Part shown: positions 50,298 to 59,806 of the stretch, piece after piece | Layout: each line of letters opens with the position of its first letter | Position numbering within the stretch: position 1 is the first letter of the stretch | NCBI RefSeq assembly: GCF_918698085.1 | Contig: NZ_CAKKLP010000002.1 | Span: 350,404-414,403 of the forward strand | Reading direction: 5' to 3' | From: Chryseobacterium sp. Bi04 | Lineage (GTDB): Bacteria > Bacteroidota > Bacteroidia > Flavobacteriales > Weeksellaceae | DNA: 64,000 nt | Program-made: the position numbers and the translations under genes | Notes under the pieces: generated by a model | Told to the model about the DNA's origin: nothing | The model's database searches: none | Seen by the model: the letters and a program-made list of their open reading frames with translations, nothing else

Positions 50298-50610
50298 TAT
50301 TTTAACCCTTCCGGTTTTCAGAAAATATAATCTGAACTGGTTTACACTTTTTATTTTAACCACAAATCGAAGATTCGACGTAGTCAAAAATCACAAGTTT
50401 CTTGGAAACTTTAATTTAATAAAGCTGTGAAAATAATCTCACTAAAGCTCACGTAAGGTTAAAAAAAAAATCAAAGATTTTTTGCTTACGTGTACTTTTA
50501 TTTTCAATCCGTTTAAACTTAAAATAAACTAAAGTGTTTATAGCGTTTCACTCAGCTTTTGTGACTCAATTTTTAATTAGTTTAAACAGGCTTATCTATA
50601 AAGAATAATA
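50298..50610. repeat. Spacer with dispersed repeat motifs
   Basis: It contains AACCACAAATC, AGTTTCTTGG, CACTAAAGCTCACGTAAG, AATCAAAGATTTT, TTACGTGTACTT and AGTGTTT in the same order as the elements at 61300-62200 and 63555-63760. It is one diverged member of a repeated intergenic family. No gene is visible. Confidence 0.5.
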
Positions 50611-50616
50611 AATTTT

Positions 50617-50663
50617 TTAAAAAAAACAGAGCGTTATAATCATATAGCACTCTGTTTTTTTTA
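50617..50663. terminator. Bidirectional terminator
   Basis: AAAACAGAG pairs with CTCTGTTTT, with an inner TATAA/TATA pair, and runs of A and T on the two sides. It lies 7 bases after the CPBP stop at 50670. Confidence 0.8.
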
Positions 50664-50669
50664 TGTTAA

Positions 50670-51575
50670 TTATGGATTGGCGGTAAGGAGATTGGAATCT
50701 GCAATTTTCTGTTCCGGCAACTCCTTTCGTTTTCTCCAGAAGAAGTACGCTACGATAGCTGTAGCGATGGGAAGAGCAATACCAAACTCGTCGATATAAT
50801 AATTGGTATGCCCTTTGTCTACCGTAAGAGGTGTGAAAATAGCCTGAATAAAAAGGTTATGGCTGGCATGTAAAATAGCCGCCGTCCAAAGGCTTCCTGA
50901 TTTTAAGCGCAGCCAGGTGAAGATAAAACAACATGCAAATATCATAACTGTAAAACAGGTTAATGCAAGCCATTTGGGTCCGCCTGTATTGTAATTGGAA
51001 AAAAGAAGAAGAGGATAATGATAAAGTGACCAGATCACTCCCATCCATAAGGAAGTTGCTGTATAGGAGTTTATTTTCGCTAATTGTGGAGTCAGAAGTC
51101 CCCTCCAGCCAATTTCTTCGCCCAGGGCAGAACCAACAGAACGTACCATTCCAAAACTGCTCATCAGGAGAATATACAGGATAATGGTTACTCCATCAGG
51201 AAGGTTCCAGCCCATCCCTTTTCCTGTTTCAGCTACAAATTCATGATTATAAAAACCTCCGGCACCACTTATCCAGATGATAAGGTAGGGGATAAGCGAA
51301 TACAGCAGAGGAATACAATATGCTATCAGCTGATACTTGGTGAGGCCCCATTTCCAGCCCAGGGAAGCAATAGGGATTTTTCTGATGCGGCAGGTCAGCA
51401 GGGCTGCAATTGCAGGACACCACATAACAATGGTTGCATAAGATATAGCTCCGCCTCCCAGTTTTCCGGTAACAATACACATATAATAAACAGGCAGGCA
51501 AAACAGCAGGGTGAGCCCCAGATAAGTGGCGATATTTTTCCTGATATCCAATGGAGAGGCTGAGGTGTTTTCCAT
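50670..51575 (-). CDS. CPBP-family intramembrane metalloprotease
   Basis: Started at ATG 51575 the protein has 301 aa with eight or so membrane spans. The ABI/CPBP motifs are GEEIGWRGLLTPQL (catalytic EExxxR), WSLYHYPLLLF (FxxxH-type His) and ILHASHNLF (His...N). Such enzymes cleave within the membrane, and their bacterial roles include bacteriocin immunity and processing. The in-frame extension to 51719 lacks a normal start context. It diverges from the XRE gene at 51792. Confidence 0.88.
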   Translation of the reverse strand: MENTSASPLDIRKNIATYLGLTLLFCLPVYYMCIVTGKLGGGAISYATIVMWCPAIAALLTCRIRKIPIASLGWKWGLTKYQLIAYCIPLLYSLIPYLIIWISGAGGFYNHEFVAETGKGMGWNLPDGVTIILYILLMSSFGMVRSVGSALGEEIGWRGLLTPQLAKINSYTATSLWMGVIWSLYHYPLLLFSNYNTGGPKWLALTCFTVMIFACCFIFTWLRLKSGSLWTAAILHASHNLFIQAIFTPLTVDKGHTNYYIDEFGIALPIATAIVAYFFWRKRKELPEQKIADSNLLTANP

Positions 51576-51791
51576 AAACAGATTAGTATTTTGGGTTATA
51601 TTAAATAATGTTTTATTGATTATCAATAAGATATGGTAAATATTTTTATTAAAATTACATTTATTTATAATACGATGGCCAATTTTTATAGGAATTACTT
51701 GCCTGTTATAATGCTTCAACCTTTACTACTGAAAAATATGTAAATTAGCCCGCGAAAAATAATGAACATTTCTTTATAGAATAATCATACT

Positions 51792-52355
51792 ATGTCCAAA
51801 TTAAAAGCCGTAAGAGAGCAGAAAAACCTGACCCAGGAAGAATTATCAGAGAAGTCAAAAATTTCTGTACGCACGATCCAGCGGATAGAAGCGGGTACAG
51901 AGCCTAAGGGACATACACTCAGAGCGCTGGCACAAACCCTGGATATAGAAGAAAGCGTATTGCAGAATGCTGTCACAGTAAGTTCTTATGAAGAAATCAC
52001 GGAGAGTATTGAAGAATCACAAGAAATAAACTATGCTCTGATCAAAATGATCAATCTCTCTTCACTTTTATTTGTTGTGCTGCCACCCCTTAATATTTTG
52101 GTTCCCCTGCTGCTGATGTTTACAATGAAGCAGAAAAACAGTTTGGCGAGACAGATCATTTCGGTTCAGATGTTGTGGACGGCAATAGCCCCTATTGTAT
52201 TTATGTTGGGAATCTTTCTAAAGCTCGGAGGTCCGTTTACCCTGATCCTCATGATCCTGATTGCACTCTCTAATGTATTTATTATTCTACGTAATGCAGC
52301 GGAAATAGATAGGAATAAGAAACTGTATTTCAAGCTGAATTTCAGTATGATATAA
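51792..52355 (+). CDS. XRE-family HTH regulator with membrane domain
   Basis: Residues 1-65 are an XRE HTH (LKAVREQKNLTQEELSEKSK with VRTIQRIEAGTEPKGHTLRA). Residues about 90-175 contain three hydrophobic spans, separated by ARQIISVQMLWTAIAPIVFML, resembling the DUF4870 membrane domain. Such fusions tie a DNA-binding head to the membrane. It lies 88 bases before the serine hydrolase gene and may control it or the divergent CPBP protease. Confidence 0.85.
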   Translation: MSKLKAVREQKNLTQEELSEKSKISVRTIQRIEAGTEPKGHTLRALAQTLDIEESVLQNAVTVSSYEEITESIEESQEINYALIKMINLSSLLFVVLPPLNILVPLLLMFTMKQKNSLARQIISVQMLWTAIAPIVFMLGIFLKLGGPFTLILMILIALSNVFIILRNAAEIDRNKKLYFKLNFSMI

Positions 52356-52443
52356 AGCCTGTCAGGGCTTTGTCGGGTTTTTGTCGGGTTCATTTTGTGT
52401 GCTGAAACATACTAAAATCCAATCTTTGTCAAAAATATTAACA

Positions 52444-53928
52444 ATGACAAAGTATACTCATTTTATACTTCCTTTTTTCATCTTTTTCTTTAGCAATACA
52501 CAAGCACAAATAGAAAAAACTGACGCTTTGTACAAGACCATTATGTCCAGAGACAGTCTGCTTTTTTCAGTAGGATTTAATACCTGTAATATTTCTCAAA
52601 TGGAGAATATTTTGAGCGACCGGCTGGAGTTTTATCATGACAAAGACGGTATGTCTGATAAAAAGAAATTCATGATTGATTTTAAAAACGGACTGTGCAA
52701 GGCACCGGAAATGCGCCAGGTAAAAAGAGTTTTAATAGAGAAAAGTTCCGAAATCTATCCGATGTACCAAAACGGAAAACTATATGCCGTTATTCAGAAT
52801 GGTAACCACCTTTTTTATGAAAAAGAAAAAGGCACACCTGAGAAATTGGGCGGAGAGGCTAAGTTCACCAATTTCTGGATGGTAGAAAATGGCAGCTGGA
52901 AACTGGTAAAATCCCTAAGTTTTGATCATCATGCAAAATCAGCAATTCAGGAGGATATTCCTGAAGATGACCAGGCGATTGAAAGCTGGTTGAAAGAAAA
53001 TAAAGTCCCGGCACTTGGGCTGGGAATCATTGAAGAAGGAGAACTTAAACAGATAAGAGTTTTTGGAGAAATAAAAAAAGGAGTTCCGGCACCCTATAAT
53101 ACCTGTTTCAATGTGGCCTCACTTACCAAGCCTGTAACAGCAATGGTAGCACTGCGTCTGATCAGTTTGGGGAATTGGAATCTGGATGAACCTCTTGATC
53201 AGTACTGGGCAGATCCTGATATTATAAACGATCCAAGACACAGCAAACTGACGACCAGAATGATATTGAGCCATCAGACAGGCTTCCCAAACTGGAGATG
53301 GATGAATCCTGATAAAAAGCTGAGCTTTCAGTTTGAGCCGGGAACACAATATCAATATTCCGGAGAAGGTTTTGAATACCTGCGTAAAGCATTGGAAAAG
53401 AAGTTTGCGAAACCGTTGGACCAACTTGCCAAGGAACTGATTTTTCAGCCGCTTACCATGAATGATACCAATTATATTTGGGATCCTAATACAGAAGAAT
53501 CTAGATTTGCGGTAGGATATAATAAAGAAGGAAAGCCTTATCCAACGGAAAAAAACAAAGCTGCCAACGCGGCGGATGACCTGCATACTACCATTCAGGA
53601 TTATGGCAATTTTATGGTCAGTGTTATGAAAGGTAAAAATCTAAAGCCGGAAGTTTTTCAGGAAATGACTAAAAATCAGGTAAAAACAAAAGAACATAAA
53701 TATTTTGGATTGGGTTTTGAAATCTATGACCTCGGGAATGGCGATTATGCCTTATCCCATGGAGGAGCTGATCTTGGAACACGCTGTATTGCCTTTGTAC
53801 TTCCAAAATCAGGAAAAGGAATTCTAATATTTACGAATGCAGATGATGGATATAAAATCTATGAAAAGCTGGTGGTTCATTATTTGGGAGAAGAAGGAAA
53901 GAAAATTGCAGCTATAGAAAACAGATAA
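52444..53928 (+). CDS. Secreted serine hydrolase with N-terminal NTF2-like domain
   Basis: A signal peptide (to about residue 22, ending NTQAQ) is followed by an NTF2/SnoaL-like (DUF4440-type) domain at about 27-160. A class C beta-lactamase/esterase domain follows at about 175-475. The catalytic SLTK is at 226-229, the YSG of the Y-x-N type motif lies around 320, and HGGAD near 440 takes the KTG place. I start it at ATG 52444, because the extension upstream would hide the signal. It is probably a periplasmic esterase or D-amino peptidase, not a proven beta-lactamase. Confidence 0.88.
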   Translation: MTKYTHFILPFFIFFFSNTQAQIEKTDALYKTIMSRDSLLFSVGFNTCNISQMENILSDRLEFYHDKDGMSDKKKFMIDFKNGLCKAPEMRQVKRVLIEKSSEIYPMYQNGKLYAVIQNGNHLFYEKEKGTPEKLGGEAKFTNFWMVENGSWKLVKSLSFDHHAKSAIQEDIPEDDQAIESWLKENKVPALGLGIIEEGELKQIRVFGEIKKGVPAPYNTCFNVASLTKPVTAMVALRLISLGNWNLDEPLDQYWADPDIINDPRHSKLTTRMILSHQTGFPNWRWMNPDKKLSFQFEPGTQYQYSGEGFEYLRKALEKKFAKPLDQLAKELIFQPLTMNDTNYIWDPNTEESRFAVGYNKEGKPYPTEKNKAANAADDLHTTIQDYGNFMVSVMKGKNLKPEVFQEMTKNQVKTKEHKYFGLGFEIYDLGNGDYALSHGGADLGTRCIAFVLPKSGKGILIFTNADDGYKIYEKLVVHYLGEEGKKIAAIENR

Positions 53929-53941
53929 TGTGAACGATTAT

Positions 53942-53990
53942 AAACAATGAATCCATGCTTTTAAAGTGAGAAGCAGGGATTCATTGTTTC
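53942..53990. terminator. Bidirectional terminator
   Basis: AAACAATGAATCC pairs with GGATTCATTGTTT, extended by an inner TGCTT/AAGCA pair. It lies between the convergent stops at 53928 and 54024. Confidence 0.85.
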
Positions 53991-54023
53991 AATATTTATG
54001 TAAAATAGAAGAGGATATCACTT

Positions 54024-54569
54024 TTATTTTACCTTTTCTAAAAGATAGAGCTTAGCTCCGGAAAAAGCCAGTTTAGGCATCACATTACCTTCCAGAACCA
54101 TTGTTTTGTTGTTGACATCAATAACTGAAATATAGTTGTTGGAGTTGTACTCTATATAGTTTTCCTTTTCCTTAGTTAAAGGGTTTTTTCCAAATTCAAG
54201 AGAATATTTTACCCAGTCTTCTTTCTCGGAACTGCAGTGTACCGGCTGGAATTTAGATTTTTTGGCCTTAAAAATAATCTGATCATAACTCTCTGTACAA
54301 TCTGTACTGAAAGAACTTTCCGGATTCTGATCTTTTGAAAAATCTTCAAAAGAACCACGGTACACTCCTACGACTTTCCAGGTTCCGTCCAGGCGGTCTT
54401 CATCTATTTTTCCTTTGGCTTTACTTACGGCCCAGCTAATCCCGTTTACTGTTCCTTTTACCGCTTTGTAGCTTACATTGACCGCTCCCTTTACCACTTT
54501 TGCGGCAGTAGATACTACACATGAATTTAATACAAGAACGGCTGAGGCCAGGAATATTATTTTTTTCAT
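54024..54569 (-). CDS. Small lipoprotein of unknown function (181 aa)
   Basis: Started at 54569 it begins with MKKIIFLASAVLVLNSC, a clean lipoprotein signal. An Ala/Val/Lys-rich helix (about 20-55) precedes a C-terminal beta-rich domain with FSTDCTESYDQIIF. That type of domain is seen in lipocalin-like proteins. A start at 54647 would hide the signal peptide. It is one of three neighbouring small envelope genes on this strand. Confidence 0.7.
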   Translation of the reverse strand: MKKIIFLASAVLVLNSCVVSTAAKVVKGAVNVSYKAVKGTVNGISWAVSKAKGKIDEDRLDGTWKVVGVYRGSFEDFSKDQNPESSFSTDCTESYDQIIFKAKKSKFQPVHCSSEKEDWVKYSLEFGKNPLTKEKENYIEYNSNNYISVIDVNNKTMVLEGNVMPKLAFSGAKLYLLEKVK

Positions 54570-54643
54570 ATTGTCAGGTTTTTTTATTTGCTGCGAAGAT
54601 AATGTTTTTGAAAAGGATGGTTTAGAAATTTTCATCATCATTT

Positions 54644-55075
54644 TCATTCCTTTTGGTCAGGCGATTCAGGCCTCTTAAAACTATAACCCAGATCATAATA
54701 GATCCTGTTTTCCTGCCTGGTTTTACCCATTGCCTGTATTTCTTCTCCAGGGAGCAGCCGTTTTTTCTCGATCAGGTTTTTCTTATATTTCTGTAAAGTA
54801 GGGAGCAGATAAGATATGGAAGTGACCTGATTCTGAACATTGGCATGAATAAACATCCATTCATCAGACTTTTTATTAACATAACAAGACAAAAAACCTC
54901 CTTGTTTTTTGGGACCGCTGTACTTCATTTTAAACCCTTTTTGGACCAAAAGGCTGTCTCTGTTAAGTTTCCCGGGCATGATATCATACCAGATTCCGGA
55001 TGAGGTAAATGTCTGGGCAAAAGAAATACAGGTTCCCGCAACAAGAGCAATACCTAAAAGTATTTTCTGCCTCAT
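54644..55075 (-). CDS. Small secreted protein of unknown function (143 aa)
   Basis: A signal peptide (MRQKILLGIALVAGTCISFAQ) precedes a soluble domain of about 120 residues with SSGIWYDIMPGKLNRDSLLV and a Tyr/Lys-rich end. No family is recognised. An in-frame ATG 13 codons upstream is possible and would make a longer, less typical signal. It lies between two other secreted proteins on the same strand. Confidence 0.65.
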   Translation of the reverse strand: MRQKILLGIALVAGTCISFAQTFTSSGIWYDIMPGKLNRDSLLVQKGFKMKYSGPKKQGGFLSCYVNKKSDEWMFIHANVQNQVTSISYLLPTLQKYKKNLIEKKRLLPGEEIQAMGKTRQENRIYYDLGYSFKRPESPDQKE

Positions 55076-55119
55076 CGTAATTGTTAGAATTAAAGTAAAT
55101 ATATTGCTTTTCATAACTT

Positions 55120-55887
55120 TTATTTAAATACCGGAATGTATTCCGGAACGTAGGCCTTTTCTTTTTTCAGAGTTTGAATATATTCTTTGCTGTATATGGC
55201 GAGACGGATGTTTGAAATATCAATCATTTTAGAATTTTTGTTTCCTGAATGATCGTATGAGAGGATCTCTTCCTCCTTTCCCTCTTTTTTAGACAGAATG
55301 TAGTAGAAATTTTTATTTTCCCAGCAGCTTACTTCTTCAGATAAGCTGTCCCCAATAGGTATACGTTTGCTGTTTTTTTGTAGAAAACTCAACAGGTCTG
55401 AAAAATCATTTTTATTTCGTGAGGCTTTACTGGCTCGTAGATACGCAAACTCTCCTTTATTGTTTTCCGCCATGTCCAAAGAAGGAAATACCACTTTATT
55501 TAAAATCGCCAAAGTATCTTTTGCTTCATCATAAACTACTGTTTTATATTGATAGCCAAAATATTTGACAGGTTTCTTTTTCCTGCTCATCCAGTCATTC
55601 GTAGACTCCAGATAAAAGTCTGACGGTAACCTTCCTTCCGATGAATAGAAAGCCAAGGTGTCTTTTTCAAACATTGCCGTTTCCAGGGCTTTTAATGCCG
55701 TTTTTTTATCCAGCTTTTTGGGATCGGTTGATAAAATTTCATCAGTTTTTTGCAACCGCGATTGGTAGAATTTTGCAACACTAAATGTTTTATCCAGCTG
55801 ATCTATCAGAAGGATATCCGTATCCTGAGCCTGGCAGGAACTCAAAAACAATAATAAGACCATAAAAGGAAGTATTTTATTCTGCAT
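55120..55887 (-). CDS. Lipoprotein of unknown function (255 aa)
   Basis: The lipobox is FLSSC (Cys18) after a good hydrophobic core. The domain is alpha/beta with many Lys/Asp and no catalytic motif I can name. A segment SEEVSCWENKNFYYILSKKEG near residue 185 is conserved-looking. It stands 5-45 bases from the next small secreted gene, so the three may be one transcript. Function is unknown. Confidence 0.7.
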   Translation of the reverse strand: MQNKILPFMVLLLFLSSCQAQDTDILLIDQLDKTFSVAKFYQSRLQKTDEILSTDPKKLDKKTALKALETAMFEKDTLAFYSSEGRLPSDFYLESTNDWMSRKKKPVKYFGYQYKTVVYDEAKDTLAILNKVVFPSLDMAENNKGEFAYLRASKASRNKNDFSDLLSFLQKNSKRIPIGDSLSEEVSCWENKNFYYILSKKEGKEEEILSYDHSGNKNSKMIDISNIRLAIYSKEYIQTLKKEKAYVPEYIPVFK

Positions 55888-56033
55888 TTTTTTAATTATA
55901 GCTCAAATATAAAGATAGTCCATATAATATCTTTCAAATTTTATCCCTCTATTTTGTGTTTTTTTTTGAACCGTGATTGGATTGGGAAGGTGTCCAGAAA
56001 AGAATAATTATTTGTCCATCAAAATACAGAAAA

Positions 56034-57599
56034 CTACTTCCCGTCTACATACCTCTTAAGATCAGAGATACTTTTTATCTTCAGATCATCAGCTTGTTTT
56101 CGGCGCATCATTAAGGCATATGCATTATTAAAACCAAGTGGTTTCAGCCATTGAATTCCATATTGTTTTTCAAATGCTGAGTTAACATACCGGTAGGTTT
56201 TATCGGCACTTTGGGTAACATTTTTCAGGATTTGTGGCGTAGGCTGTAAGAGGACAAGAAGTCCGGTTCCCGTGTATTCAGGGTAAATATCAATAGCATC
56301 ATTCATTAAGGCATCAAAACAGATTTTGGTTCCTCCCAAGCCTGTTTTTGTTTCTGCTTTATAGTCTGTATATCCTTCAATAAGCATAGTATACATCTCT
56401 GCAAGAATGTATTGTTCCCCAAAGATTTTTGAACCGATTCGCACCGTTCCTGAATTTCCTTTCCGGGGAGTTTTATAGAGGTGATTCCGTATTAAAAAAT
56501 CCTTTGCAATCTTTTCCGGTGTCTGGTTGAGGTGATCAGACCTGTAATTCAAATCGGTCATAATAGAATCGTTGAACTTACCGGCCAGCAGATTTAAGGT
56601 TTCTTCCAGTTCCGGAAATTTTTTCAATGTTTTGGTTTTAATGATGGGAGCTGCAAAGTATGGGGGGAAGATTTTTTTATCATCATCCAGTACATAGAGA
56701 TCAAAGGCCTTGATCCTCCCGTCCGTAGAATAACCACTGATCAGATCCAGTTCTTTTTCATAAGCTGCTTTATACATAATGGCATCATTGACAACCAATG
56801 GATTTACATTAAGACCATATACAGAACGCAGCCCGATATCACCATCCTGTCTTCCCATAAATTCCGGGGTAAAACCGGCTTTTATTTTATGATGTGAAAC
56901 AGAGGTCAGCAGATAGCCGGCTGCCATGATAACAAGAACAATAGGCACTACATATTTCAGTTTCCGGAATACCAGATACCCCGACTTTTGTATCATGGCA
57001 ATCACCTGATCCAATACAATGGCCAGTAAGGCAGCAGGAATAGCACCCGCCAAAATCATATTGGTATTATTAAGCGAAATACCCCCAAAGATAAATTCTC
57101 CCAGACCACCCGCTGCTACAAATGAAGCTAAAGTGGCTACCCCTACATTAATAACGGCGGCCGTTCTTATTCCGGCAATGATAACAGGCATAGCTAAAGG
57201 AAGTTTAACCTTAAAAAGCAGCTGCCTTCTGTTCATTCCCATTGCTTTGGCAGACTCAATCACAGCAGGATCTACACCTGTAATTCCGGTATAGGTATTG
57301 CGGATAATAGGTAAAAGAGCATAGGTCAACAAGGCTGCAATGGCCGGTTTGGGGCCGATGCCAAATACAGGAATCATAAAACCCAGGAGGGCAATACTGG
57401 GAATGGTCTGCAAAATACCGGCAATACCGAGCACAGAACCGGAAAGTTTTCTTTTTCTGGCAATCAGTATTCCTAAGGGAAGTCCTACTATGATCGCCAG
57501 CAATAAAGACAGAAAGGTAAGCCCAAGATGCTGAATGATCTGGGTTAATAACTTTTCATGCTGTTCAGCCATAAACTGCCAAAGACTCTGATGCGTCAT
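56034..57599 (-). CDS. Fused ABC permease and substrate-binding protein (OpuC/EgtU type)
   Basis: Residues about 1-240 are a ProW/OpuCB-like permease (LGILIARKRKLSGSVLGIAG, then the EAA loop ESAKAMGMNRRQLLFKVKLP). Residues about 250-521 are an OpuC-type binding domain (GLRSVYGLNVNPLVVNDAIM and CFDALMNDAIDIYPEYTGTG). Fused permease-binding proteins of this kind import betaine, choline or, as in EgtUV, ergothioneine. The genes just upstream make ergothioneine, which favours the last. It overlaps its ATPase gene by ATGA. Confidence 0.88.
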   Translation of the reverse strand: MTHQSLWQFMAEQHEKLLTQIIQHLGLTFLSLLLAIIVGLPLGILIARKRKLSGSVLGIAGILQTIPSIALLGFMIPVFGIGPKPAIAALLTYALLPIIRNTYTGITGVDPAVIESAKAMGMNRRQLLFKVKLPLAMPVIIAGIRTAAVINVGVATLASFVAAGGLGEFIFGGISLNNTNMILAGAIPAALLAIVLDQVIAMIQKSGYLVFRKLKYVVPIVLVIMAAGYLLTSVSHHKIKAGFTPEFMGRQDGDIGLRSVYGLNVNPLVVNDAIMYKAAYEKELDLISGYSTDGRIKAFDLYVLDDDKKIFPPYFAAPIIKTKTLKKFPELEETLNLLAGKFNDSIMTDLNYRSDHLNQTPEKIAKDFLIRNHLYKTPRKGNSGTVRIGSKIFGEQYILAEMYTMLIEGYTDYKAETKTGLGGTKICFDALMNDAIDIYPEYTGTGLLVLLQPTPQILKNVTQSADKTYRYVNSAFEKQYGIQWLKPLGFNNAYALMMRRKQADDLKIKSISDLKRYVDGK

Positions 57600-58516
57600 A
57601 CGGTCTGTAATTTTCTGTAATGATTAAATGCTTTGACCAGATTTTCATACAGCCCTGTATGATTGTGATCTGAGCTTAATTTTTGCAGGGCATCCCAGAC
57701 GCTTGCATTTTCTGAAAAGCCAGATTCGTAGTGCCAATCTTCAGTATTCAGGAAAGGGGCAATATCCTGTAAGGTCGCTACTTTATATTCCAGCAAAAGC
57801 CGGCTTTCAGCAAAAAAATCGATGACGAAATTATTTTTAGGATGATAAAGCATTTCTTTTGGAGTACCGTTCTGAACAATTTTTCCCTGATCCATCAGGC
57901 ATATCCGGTGACCCAGCTCAAATGCTTCCTGTACGTCATGGGTAACCAATACTATTGTTTTGCTTTTAAGCTCTTCCAAAGATTTAAATTCTGAATGGAT
58001 ATCTGCTTTCGTAATATTGTCGAGAGCTCCGAAAGGTTCATCCATCAGTAAAACCGGAGTATCGGCAATCAAAGCTCTGGCAATGCCAACCCGCTGCTGT
58101 TGGCCACCACTTAATTCATTGGGAAACCGGGAAAGTACTTCTTCCGAAAGATGAAGCTTAGCTAAAAGTTCGTGAGTCCTTGTTTCCGTTTTCTTTTTCT
58201 CCCATTTCAACAGTTCAGGAACTACCGCAATATTCTGTTGAATGGTATAGTGAGGAAATAACCCGGAATGCTGCATTACAAAACCTATTCCCATTCTCAG
58301 CTCTTCTGCTTTCTGATCACGGATATTTTTGCCATCAATCAGAATATTCCCGGAATCTGTTTCTATGAGCCGGTTGATCATTTTAAGAGTGGTTGTTTTA
58401 CCACAGCCGCTGGTTCCTAGGAGCACGAGTATTTCCTGATCATAAGCCTGAAAAGAAATATGATCTACTGCGGTTTTTCCATTAAAACTTTTTGAAACTG
58501 ATTCAACTGTAATCAT
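57596..58516 (-). CDS. ABC-transporter ATPase (OpuCA/EgtV type)
   Basis: Walker A is GTSGCGKTT, the signature LSGGQQQR, Walker B VLLMDEPFGALD, and the switch His is in VTHDVQEA. The 306-aa protein ends in an extra ~70 residues with ALQKLSSDHNHTGLYENL instead of typical CBS pairs. Started at ATG 58516, it begins 8 bases after the egtB stop. It pairs with the fused permease downstream. Confidence 0.92.
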   Translation of the reverse strand: MITVESVSKSFNGKTAVDHISFQAYDQEILVLLGTSGCGKTTTLKMINRLIETDSGNILIDGKNIRDQKAEELRMGIGFVMQHSGLFPHYTIQQNIAVVPELLKWEKKKTETRTHELLAKLHLSEEVLSRFPNELSGGQQQRVGIARALIADTPVLLMDEPFGALDNITKADIHSEFKSLEELKSKTIVLVTHDVQEAFELGHRICLMDQGKIVQNGTPKEMLYHPKNNFVIDFFAESRLLLEYKVATLQDIAPFLNTEDWHYESGFSENASVWDALQKLSSDHNHTGLYENLVKAFNHYRKLQTV

Positions 58517-58524
58517 GGCAAAAA

Positions 58525-59697
58525 TTATTGGGCAAGTCTGATTCCTGTAAACTGCCATTTTAAATTGGCTTGAAAAAAATTGCGGTAAGTATTTCTGCTA
58601 TGGCCGGCAGGTGTAGCTATGGAAGCACCACGCAAAACCATTTGATTAACCATAAATTTTCCATTGTATTCGCCCACAGCACCCGCTTCTTTTTTAAAAT
58701 TAGGGTAGGGCAGGTAGGCCGAATTGGTCCATTCCCAGCGGTCTCCCCAGTTAAAATGATCCGATGCTGCTTCCCATTCTGCTTCCGTCGGAAGACGCAT
58801 TCCTTTCCAGGATGCAAAAGCAGAGGCTTCATAGAAGTTGATATGACACAGGATATCATCAGGATCTACTTTCTGTAATCCGTTCAATGTATAATTCATC
58901 CATGTACCGTCAATATAATGCCAGTACAATGGAGATTCTGCCTGATTTTGTTTCACCCAATCCCATCCTTCAGCATGCCAATGCCTGAAATCTGTGTAAC
59001 CGCCGGCTTCCATAAATGCTAAATATTCACCATTGGTTACCAGCTGACTGGCTATTTCAAAACCGGTAAGATAGACTTTATGTCTTCCAAGCTCATTGTC
59101 AAAACAAAACCCTTCTCCCTGAAAGCCTATTTCATAAACCCCTTCAGGAAACCGAAGCATCTGTGTATCCTCCGCGTAAGATTTTACACTTTGTTTCTCT
59201 TTTGTATAAGGTGGGAAGAGTGGGTTATGTCCCAGGATATATTTAATATCAGTCATTAATAATTCCTGATGCTGCTGTTCATGGTTCAGACCCAGTTCCA
59301 ATAATGGTTCAATGGCTTCCGTCATGAATCTGCTCTGAAGAAAAGCCTTCATCTGCTCATCCACATATTTCCGGTATTGATAGATATCTGAAACAGAAGG
59401 CCGGCTGAGGTTCCCACGGTCGGTACGGATTACTCTTGCCCCAATAGTTTCATAATAGCTGTTAAAAACAAAATTATACTGAGGATCGAAAACTTCATAG
59501 TCAGGAAAATGAGGAGCCAGAATAAAAGTTTCAAAAAACCAGGTCGTATGACCGAGATGCCATTTCGGAGGGCTTACATCAACGATAGGCTGTACTACAT
59601 AATCCTCAATTTCCAGCGGGGCACAGATCTCTTCTGAACGTCTGCGGATATCCGTATATTTTTTCACTATATCTTTTGTGGTGATCTCTGGTGTCAT
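58525..59697 (-). CDS. egtB: Ergothioneine biosynthesis protein EgtB
   Basis: EgtB is the iron-dependent sulfoxide synthase that joins hercynine with a cysteine-type sulfur donor. The N-terminal DinB-like domain (1-170) carries metal ligands in KWHLGHTTW and LNHEQQHQE. The C-terminal formylglycine-generating-enzyme-like domain contains MRLPTEAEWEAAS and GHSRNTYRNFF. The length of 390 aa is normal for the compact EgtB type. It lies 109 bases after egtD and 8 bases before the ABC ATPase gene. Confidence 0.93.
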   Translation of the reverse strand: MTPEITTKDIVKKYTDIRRRSEEICAPLEIEDYVVQPIVDVSPPKWHLGHTTWFFETFILAPHFPDYEVFDPQYNFVFNSYYETIGARVIRTDRGNLSRPSVSDIYQYRKYVDEQMKAFLQSRFMTEAIEPLLELGLNHEQQHQELLMTDIKYILGHNPLFPPYTKEKQSVKSYAEDTQMLRFPEGVYEIGFQGEGFCFDNELGRHKVYLTGFEIASQLVTNGEYLAFMEAGGYTDFRHWHAEGWDWVKQNQAESPLYWHYIDGTWMNYTLNGLQKVDPDDILCHINFYEASAFASWKGMRLPTEAEWEAASDHFNWGDRWEWTNSAYLPYPNFKKEAGAVGEYNGKFMVNQMVLRGASIATPAGHSRNTYRNFFQANLKWQFTGIRLAQ

Positions 59698-59806
59698 GTC
59701 TTTTAGTTTTAGTGATGTATTTTATATTGAAAGCATTATATATTTTTTGCTCTCACAGATCTGGCAGATTGTACAGATTTCATTCCAGCGCACAGGTTCT
59801 TTATCC

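Noticed and set aside
52444..53928. Antibiotic-resistance beta-lactamase
   Set aside because: The SxxK serine-hydrolase fold is shared with esterases and peptidases. The KTG position reads HGG, and an NTF2-like domain is fused in front, so resistance cannot be claimed.
56034..58516. Plain glycine-betaine/osmoprotectant transporter
   Set aside because: The family fits, but the tight operon with egtD and egtB makes ergothioneine the better substrate guess. It remains unproven.
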